A stretch of DNA of 64,000 nt, from positions 76,573,501 through 76,637,500 of the forward strand of contig NC_133386.1 in assembly GCF_047511655.1 (NCBI RefSeq), given 5' to 3'. A program made the position numbers and the translations under genes. This document shows, in pieces, positions 57,086 through 64,000 of this stretch (position 1 is its first letter; the number at the start of each line of letters is the position of its first letter). The DNA comes from Castor canadensis. Taxonomy: Eukaryota; Chordata; Mammalia; Rodentia; Castoridae. The notes under the pieces are model-generated. The model was given only the letters and a program-made list of their open reading frames with translations. It was not told the origin of the DNA and ran no database searches.

Positions 57086-58379
57086 AACCTATTCCCTGTG
57101 TACTTTCTCTGCCTCACAGTATTGCTGCCCTTAAACCCTATTGTTCAGAAATGAGAGTTACTGAGCTGGAAGAAACATTTCTCTGATTCTTGAAATCTTT
57201 TGGGGTTTAAATGTTCAGACCCTCTTCCCAGCTGGAAGCTGCTTTCCTAGGCTGAACTTATCACTGAGACGTGAACATCTCAAAAAAGCTCAACTTTGTC
57301 AGACTTGGGAACAGGAGGACTAATTGATAGAGGTTCTGGCTGCCAAAAGCCAAGAGCCAAGGAGAAGCTTGCAAGGTAAGACTACAGTGTAAGAGGGCCT
57401 CAGAGGAAGTTGTCCAGAAATTCATTACGTTTAGATACCTTGATTTTTTTAAACACAAAGTTTGTGTTTCTAGATATCTCAGTGGGAGGTTTTGGATGTA
57501 GCAATCTGAGACCAAAGTAAAATATAGATTCTAAGGCAGAAAATTTAGATCTAATAGTACTTAAAACACCCAAACTATTTTAAACTATTTTAGTAGATGT
57601 TTTTCTAAGATGTATTACATGCCCCTCAGTCATGATGAGCTGAGTGAACATGTCACACCTTTTCTTGGTGACCAGGACCACTGTCACGCACAGTGATGAA
57701 GGCAGAGGTGTAGGCATTACTGGCCATTTTTCTAAGGCTCCAGACTATGTTGCTAATGTAATCTGGGACAATTCTGCCTCTCTGTTGGCATCTGTTGCTC
57801 CCATACAGGATAGTTTCTGGAAAGTGGTGCTATTCTAGTTGATGTTGCTTTCATTTCTATCAAATGTGGCTCCCTGATTTCCAGTGCTACTTCTTATGTT
57901 GCCACTGAGCCTCCCAATTCTTCCTACTCCTTCCCAGTTGTCCCTTAGCTATCTGTTGTACCTCCAATCTCTAAGTGATAACTAGGAGAGAACTATAACT
58001 CTCTAGAGAAAAACCAGGCTATCATATATAAAAATTAAGTCACCTAATCATATGTAAAATCATATGTAAGACCTAATCACATGTAAAAATTAGGTCTGTA
58101 GAGCTGGAGATACCTGTATAAACTCAGGTCAAGCTTAATATAAGTACAAATGGTTACCTATAGGAATAGCTGTAGGTATGTCTACGTACATGTATGCGTT
58201 AGTATACATAAGCATCTGAGTCAGTACTTCCTTAGTCCTGCAGCTGGTGGTGCCTGGCAACAATGGCATGCCCATAGCAATGAGAACATCTAGCACCCAG
58301 ATCCTTGTTTCCAATATCCTCCACTAAAAGCAACCAGGGCTCTTTAGAGAAATGACTAATTCTTGGGTAGGAAGATGAG
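57086..58379. other. Unassigned non-coding sequence
   Basis: No exon or named repeat. A local near-repeat of 'cctaatcatatgtaaaa' lies at 58040-58100. Confidence 0.4.
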
Positions 58380-59070
58380 CCTGGAGTTTCTTACAGTACC
58401 AGAAAAGAAAGGAAATAGAATCCAAAAGGTAAAATAATATTCATGAATCCATACTGATGTAAATAAATGACTGAGTAAATAAATCATTAGGAAATAAGAG
58501 ACAAATCCCACATTCTCTGTAAAATAATGCCAAATAATTATTAATTATTGTAGATACTCTGCTCTAAAAGAAATTGAACATAATTACCCATTTAAACATG
58601 GGCTGAACATTGTGACTTCCTCCCAAAGAGAACAGAATAGAAAGACCTGAGGAAGTAATTTCACAGTGAAGAACCCTGAAACACACTACGTTAGCCAGGT
58701 GAGCAAGGTTACATTGAAAGTTGTATGTATGTTAATAGTAAGACTCTTGATATGAATGATGTGATGAGGACAACTCTTTACCTCTGTGATCTTCCTCCCA
58801 AGATCCCATAACCTTAATCTACTTAAGAGAAATGAATTTGCCAATTGAGGAACATTCTACAGAATGTCTGTTTAGTTTTCCCCAAAACTGCCAAGGTCAT
58901 TAAAAATAAGGAAAGCCCAAGAAAGTGCCCCAGCCAAGAAGAGCCTAAGGATACATGACAATTAAATGAATAAATGTAATGCAGCACCTTGGATGCAAAT
59001 TCTGGAAGAGAAAAGGAGCACCAGGGGGAAACTAAGGAAATCTAAATGATCTGAGAAAATTATTTAATAA
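58380..59070 (+). mobile_element. Ancient interspersed repeat, family uncertain
   Basis: The 58850-59060 part ('aacattctacagaatgtctg', 'ctgccaaggtcattaaaaataaggaaag', 'ggatacatgacaattaaatg') resembles a common mammalian repeat that I associate with the 5' side of old L1s, but I cannot settle the family. The first half is weaker. Confidence 0.4.
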
Positions 59071-59099
59071 TAATTTGTTAATATTGGCCCATTGATTAT

Positions 59100-59320
59100 A
59101 ACAATATGCTATACTATAAAGTGTTGAGCACTTTGCTTGTATTATACTACCCTATTCATATGCCAACATATAAAGATTCCTACTTGGCTATTTTTGTCCT
59201 CCTTTTACTGATAATTATCCTGAGATTCAAAAATTCCCAGTAACTTGCCCGAGGATATAGAGCTATTAAGTGAGCAAGTTAGGACTTGCCTCAATGACCA
59301 TCTGCCGGCCTCATTGTGAG
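59100..59320 (-). mobile_element. MIR SINE
   Basis: 'ttttactgataattatcctgagattc', 'cagtaacttgcccgaggatatagagc' and 'taagtgagcaagttaggactt' are the reverse complement of MIR, in order. Confidence 0.72.
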
Positions 59321-59609
59321 TATAGTCTCACAGAGAGTGAAAAGCAGGAAAGGGCCAGTGACCAAATAAGCAGTAATAGGGTCCTTGTGACTAACAATGA
59401 AGTCACTCATTCCACTCATTTCACTAGCTGCCACTGAATAATGATAATTATTAAAAAACTTGACCAAAGATTTTCCTTTTGGAACCTCTGAGATTCAAAA
59501 GAACTTGCCCATGTCTTCATAGAAATCTGGCCACCAGAACAAAGTGTTCATTGCTAATTTCCAGTTTCCATAAGAACTTTGACTCCTTCTGTCAGTCTCC
59601 ACAGCCACT

Positions 59610-60440
59610 GACCTTTTATCCCCCAAGTCATTATCTTTTGTTTAGATCACTGCAATAAAATCTTCATTGATTTTTCTGCTTACCTCTTTTCAATCTATTT
59701 TCTATCCTCTGCTTCTTCTGCTTAAAACATTTTGATGAATCCTCATTGCTGACAGAATAGAATCTTACTAATAGCCTACTGATGCTGCCTTTCCTCGGTC
59801 CTCAGCCTTACCTCACACACCTTTGTTCTATCTGTCTCTACCCATTACCACCCACCTTCAGAAGGGCCCTGGTGAAGGGCAAACATTCTCCCTATCGTCC
59901 CTCTGGCTTTACTGCTGTCTCTGAGTGGTCTTCCACTCACTGCCCAGCCCACAGCACAGGCATTTCCTGCTTCTTGAGATCTCCCTGGTAACTCATCCTC
60001 CCCTCTGTGGATGGTGGCTTATGGAACACGCCTGTATTATTATACTCATTATCTTCCTACATGGCAGCAGTCAGCAAACTTTTCTATAAAGTGTCCAATA
60101 GTAAGTACTTTTGTCTTTGTGGGCAACAACTCAGACCTGCAATTATAATTTGAAAGCATCCACAGACAATGTATAAGCAAATGACTCTCTAGGTTCCTAT
60201 AAAATTTTGTGTACAAAAACAGAAGACAGGCCTGATTTAACCCATAGTCTGAAGTTTACCAACCCCTGCTATTTTTGAATCAGTTATTTGCTTGCCTTTC
60301 TTCCTTACTAGACCACAAGTTTCCTAGAAGAGTTGAGCTGTTTATTTTTCTGAGCACAGCATACAATCTGGACTTGACACATAGGTTACTTAATAAATGC
60401 TGCATAGATATGCAATTGAATAAATGATTAATATCAAGTT
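59610..60440 (+). mobile_element. L2 LINE 3' part, interrupted
   Basis: 'cattgctgacagaatagaatc', 'tgctgcctttcctcggtcc', 'aagggcaaacattctccctatc' and, after an insertion at 60068-60268, 'ctagaccacaagtttcctagaagagttgag' and 'gacttgacacataggttacttaataaatgctg' follow L2 order to its 3' end. Coding capacity is lost. Confidence 0.68.
60068..60268. mobile_element. hAT-type DNA transposon (MITE-like), inside L2
   Basis: The ends cagtcagcaaacttttct and gaagtttaccaacccctg are imperfect inverted repeats. Inside are 'tttgtctttgtgggcaacaac' and 'cacagacaatgtataagc'. About 200 bp, non-autonomous; the Charlie-group subfamily is not assigned. Confidence 0.72.
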
Positions 60441-61549
60441 GAGCACCAGGCACTTAATTGTGTCAACAAGAACCTGATTAAATGAATCATGGAAAAAAGT
60501 GAAAACATGTTTAATCTGTATAAGGAAGAATCTTTTTTTGTACATGTCAGGAAACTGAGAGATAGCACTTTTCCTCTTATTTGGGTCAGTGGAGCCAGAG
60601 AGTTTTGACCCACCCCATTGTCAGGCTGCTAAGAAATGAAAGGAGTCAGCAGCCTTGGGCTATGGGGACCAATTCTGCACAATCCAAGTTTATACAAACA
60701 AATAATGTAAACGTCAGGAAGAAGGTTATTAAACTTATGTTTTATTTCATGCCTACTATTTTCTATGGCTAAATTCTTAGTCACTGATGGGGTTTGCTCC
60801 AGTGAGCCCTCAGGGTCTGAGTATGCAACCATTAGCCTTTACGCAATTTAAGATTGGAAGCTTCTAAACCCATGATTTACTGACCCTACAAGAGTTGGTC
60901 AGGTCTTATTCTTTCTGTCTAAGGTACTATAGGAGTGATCAATTCCTTGTGGTGGAGAATTTATAGACTTTCTAAGTAAAGTCCTCTGAGGAGGAGGAGG
61001 CAGCTATCTGGAAAATTCACCTACTCTGAGCACTGCATTGTTTGACAAAGCTGGAAAACTTAGTGTGCAACTAAAGTCAGCTACCACATGTTGGGTTTTA
61101 AGATATATATTTTAAAAGAAGTTTTCAACATTGTAGACAGTTTATTGAATCAAGGCAACTGAAGAATTATGTTGAACAACATTTTGGTATTGAATTTTGA
61201 TTGGTAGGGAAGAAGAAAACAATGACTACACAGTACATTTAGAAATATTTCCCTAATGTAAAATGGAGCAGGGAACACGGATGAGCAATTTGATTGAAAA
61301 AGGAACAAATGACCTGTACTCAACTGAATTAGATTGATTTTCCTTTTTGCTGACTGTTTTCCTCTATTTTGTTCTATTTAGTTTGCTTGGTCCAACTTCT
61401 TCCATAAGATTTCATACAATGAAGAAAGGAAAAGTAAATAGCTGTTTTTGTATGAATTCTGAAAACAGAGTAGGATAAACCTAGCTTATGTATGCTTTTC
61501 CTGTATTATTTCCAGCTCAAATGTGTAAGTTTCCAAAACTGTAAATCTG

Positions 61550-61550
<1 letters not shown>
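60441..61550. other. Unassigned non-coding sequence
   Basis: No exon or named repeat recognised. Confidence 0.4.
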
Positions 61551-61586
<36 letters not shown>

Positions 61587-61602
61587 GCATGCACACACAC
61601 AT
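61551..61602. repeat. (CA)n microsatellite
   Basis: CA run from 61551 to about 61584, an interruption (tcgcatg), then a further short CA run to 61602. Confidence 0.95.
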
Positions 61603-61639
61603 AAATGTAGCAGACATTAAACCTACCCACCACTCTCAA

Positions 61640-61755
61640 CAGATACTTGGTAAGTGCCTTGTTCATGCTCCAGGTATCATGCTACAAACTTGGGATACAA
61701 TGAGTACTGAACTTTTTTCCATCTTTCAGGAGCCTGCAGTGTGATTGGGGAAGTA
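61640..61755 (-). mobile_element. L2 3'-end fragment
   Basis: 'caacagatacttggtaagtgcc', 'catgctccaggtatcatgc' and 'tttcaggagcctgcagtg' are the decayed reverse complement of an L2 3' end. Confidence 0.5.
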
Positions 61756-61757
61756 TT

Positions 61758-62330
61758 CTGGTTATATACTGCTAAACAACGAAGCGTCCCAAACTTTGTG
61801 ACATAAAACAACAACCAATTTTAATTTGTTTTTAGATTCTGTGGTAATGAATTCAGTAATTTGCTTTTATATTCTGTGGTAAGGGATTCAGTGGAGTCTC
61901 TACTAGGAAGACCTCGTGGCTAAGACAGCTGTGCATGGCTGGGGCTAGAACAATCTGGAGGTTTCCTTACTTCCAGGTTTGGTTCCTTGGTTGAGTTTGG
62001 CTGGGGCTGTTGACTGGAACATCTACACATGTCCTTTCCATGCAGATTCAGTTTCTTCTAGTGTGGTGGCTGAATTTCTGAAGAAGCACTTGAGTGACAA
62101 CACCCAAGATACCAAGGTAGAAGGTAAAAGATCTCTTGAGCTGACCTTGGAAATCAAGCAGCATCACTTCTGCATTCTGTGATTATAAGCAAATCACTGT
62201 GGCCATTCCAAATTCAAGGGGAGAGAAATTGGACTCCACTTTTTGAAGGTGGAATGTCAAGGACATATAGCAGAAGAGCACATGGCATGGGAGATGTTTC
62301 TGTAGTCATCTTTGGAAAGTCCAGTCTCCC
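61758..62330 (+). mobile_element. Ancient LTR-like repeat, copy 1
   Basis: 'actgctaaacaacgaagcgtccc' with 'tgtgacataaaacaacaacc', then 'tggctggggctgttgactgg' and, near the end, 'ccaaattcaaggggagagaaattgg'. These mark a common old mammalian repeat of about 500-570 bp that I believe is LTR-derived; the family name is not asserted. A short internal duplication (agattctgtggtaa...gattcagt) lies at 61835-61893. Confidence 0.5.
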
Positions 62331-62374
62331 ACAGGTAATCAGACATATATATATGTAGTTATAGTACACTGTGT

Positions 62375-62755
62375 TAAGTGTTTCAGTTACTCGTTGCTGA
62401 GAAACAACCCATCCCATAGCTTAGTGCCTTAAAAAATTGCTTATCAGTTTTCAGCTAGCCAGTTCTGTATCACATGGTGTTAAATGGGATCACTTACATG
62501 GCTGTATTTAACTAGGAACTTGGAATGCCTAAGTTCACTTTACTCATGCCTTGTGCCTCCATTGGGGTGGCCTAAAGTCCCTTGGTTCTTCATATGGTCT
62601 CTTGTCATATAGTCATGTACACTACTATATGTTGCCGTTGCAGTTCGTGGTATTAGACTTCTTTTAAGGCTCCAGAACAGGCACAAAATCTCTTCTACTG
62701 TATTTCGTTTAAGTCTCAAGGCCAGTAAAAATTTAAGGAATGAGAAATATACTGG
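62375..62755 (+). mobile_element. Ancient LTR-like repeat, copy 2 (partial)
   Basis: 'cagttactcgttgctgagaaac' and 'atagcttagtgccttaaaaaattg' match the start of the previous copy, so two members of one family lie head-to-tail about 45 bp apart. The rest is decayed. Confidence 0.45.
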
Positions 62756-63780
62756 ATGAGTGGTATGTTTTTATAGGTATGGGGAGTTTTGGGTGATCAT
62801 TTTGGGAGACAATGTACCACACTGGAAGTATTATAAAAGTACTTTGGAAATCCAGATGAAGGATTGCACAGTTGAGCCAAGATGTCCCTGAGTGCTTCTG
62901 AGTCAGGCTGTGGGAACATTGTGGGTATGGGTGGGGACATAGTGTGTAGTGGGATATCCAAGGAAGATGTGGCACTGGAACTTGGATTGCTTCAAGTATA
63001 TTAGATATGGAAGCCAGTATAAGTGGAAGAAACTATATAAGCAAGGACAGGGATGCTGGAAAGGGCACAAGAGATAGAGGAAAGTACAATGTGTACATAC
63101 AAATTTATAAGTAGGTAAAATAATAGAAAGGGATGCCAAGAGATAAGCCTACACTCAGGTGTGTTTGTGAAGGATTTTCTGTTGAGGGGTTTGGACTTGG
63201 ATATACTATCAGGAAATTTGATATCTTAAAAGATTAGAGTGAGGGACAACAGTTGTGATGATGTTCTGACAGCTTGAGTAAGATCAGTGAAGCTTTGTGC
63301 CACAGATGGAATGGAGAGGAACCCCTGAGTGATGAGATTAAGAGAAAAAGCAAGATCATTGTGCAAAGGAACAGAGACAACAGGGCCAGTTTACATATTA
63401 TCTGAGGGTCACGGGGAGGTTAACTTGTCCAAATCCTCTTTCATAAGCTACCATTCTGGAATTCTGCTGTTACAGTTGGTGCATCTGTACTGAAGTAAGA
63501 CTTGCCTTGTTCCTTCAGTCCTTAAAGCATACCCTAACAATGTATGCACATGTGAATAAATGAATTAAAAAGAAAAAGCATACCCTAGTGTCCATGACAT
63601 TATCAGAACTACATCCTGGTAATAAAAAAATCCAAATAACTTGAAAAGTTTTTTGAACTGCTGCTTTGGAAGCACTGGCATCAGGGAAAGCCATACCAGC
63701 ACCAACTGGATGCCAGAGGAACTTCATTATGATGTAGACTGAAAGTGCTTACCGTCTTAGAGGTCTTTACTGTAGAAAAG
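62756..63780. other. Unassigned non-coding sequence
   Basis: No exon or named repeat recognised. Confidence 0.4.
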
Positions 63781-63784
63781 ATGA

Positions 63785-63900
63785 CCCATTCATTCAGCCA
63801 GTATCTATCCCATGTCTCCTATGTGAAAGGCATCATCCTAGAGGATGTTATATAATAAAGAGTGGAATAAAGTCCTTTCATAGACCTTCGTGTATTCTGC
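63785..63900 (-). mobile_element. L2 3'-end fragment
   Basis: 'ttcattcagccagtatctatcc', 'tcctatgtgaaaggcatcatcctag' and 'gtcctttcatagacc' follow the reverse complement of the L2 3' end. Confidence 0.55.
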
Positions 63901-64000
63901 TAGTAGACGTGGGTTTGTCAAACTCAGGAGTTAAAATTGGATTTGGCATTTATCTGACTAACATGGCATAGCATTGTCCTCTCTTAAGTGAAATATGTGT

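Overview
This window is nuclear DNA from a mammal, most likely a rodent. Evidence for a rodent: an ID-type tRNA-Ala-derived SINE (17147-17241), several copies of a composite SINE that joins B1/7SL-like monomers to a tRNA-like 'dID' unit, and a recent LINE-1 lineage with its own G-rich 3' UTR. That SINE/L1 combination recalls castorimorph rodents (beaver and relatives), but this is recognition from memory, not a search. Ancient mammalian repeats (MIR, L2, MER2/Tigger, MaLR LTRs) are also present.

I found no convincing exon of a host protein-coding gene, no tRNA or rRNA gene and no CRISPR array. Open reading frames over 150 codons are LINE-1 fragments or chance ORFs over repeats. The window looks intergenic or deeply intronic.

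Layout. 1-19.9 kb: mostly unassigned sequence with scattered ancient repeats (L2, MIR, a Tigger copy, MER2) and one nested LTR-in-LTR-plus-SINE cluster (14802-15756). 19.98-40.6 kb: a nested retrotransposon complex, all main elements on the minus strand. An ancient L1 (L1-A) is split around an older L1 (L1-B, 21543-36052) and the 5' portion of a third L1 (L1-C, 36604-39420). L1-B is itself split by a near-full-length younger L1 (L1-Y, 24259-31437), which carries a further L1 insertion inside ORF2. 40.6-64 kb: unassigned sequence with L1 fragments, MaLR-type solo LTRs, L2, MIR, a second Tigger copy and microsatellites.

The most unusual points are all in the L1 complex: (1) L1-Y is flanked by direct copies of about 300 bp of older sequence, far longer than normal L1 target-site duplications; (2) the insertion inside its ORF2 looks like an L1 with a roughly 590-bp 3' transduction; (3) a polyadenylated mRNA retrocopy of unknown parent abuts the truncated 5' UTR of L1-B in the same orientation, as expected for template switching; (4) the L1-C 5' UTR holds tandem monomers of about 330 bp. 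None of the L1 copies looks coding-competent.

Family names come from recognising sequence; subfamily assignment and divergence need an alignment that I could not run.
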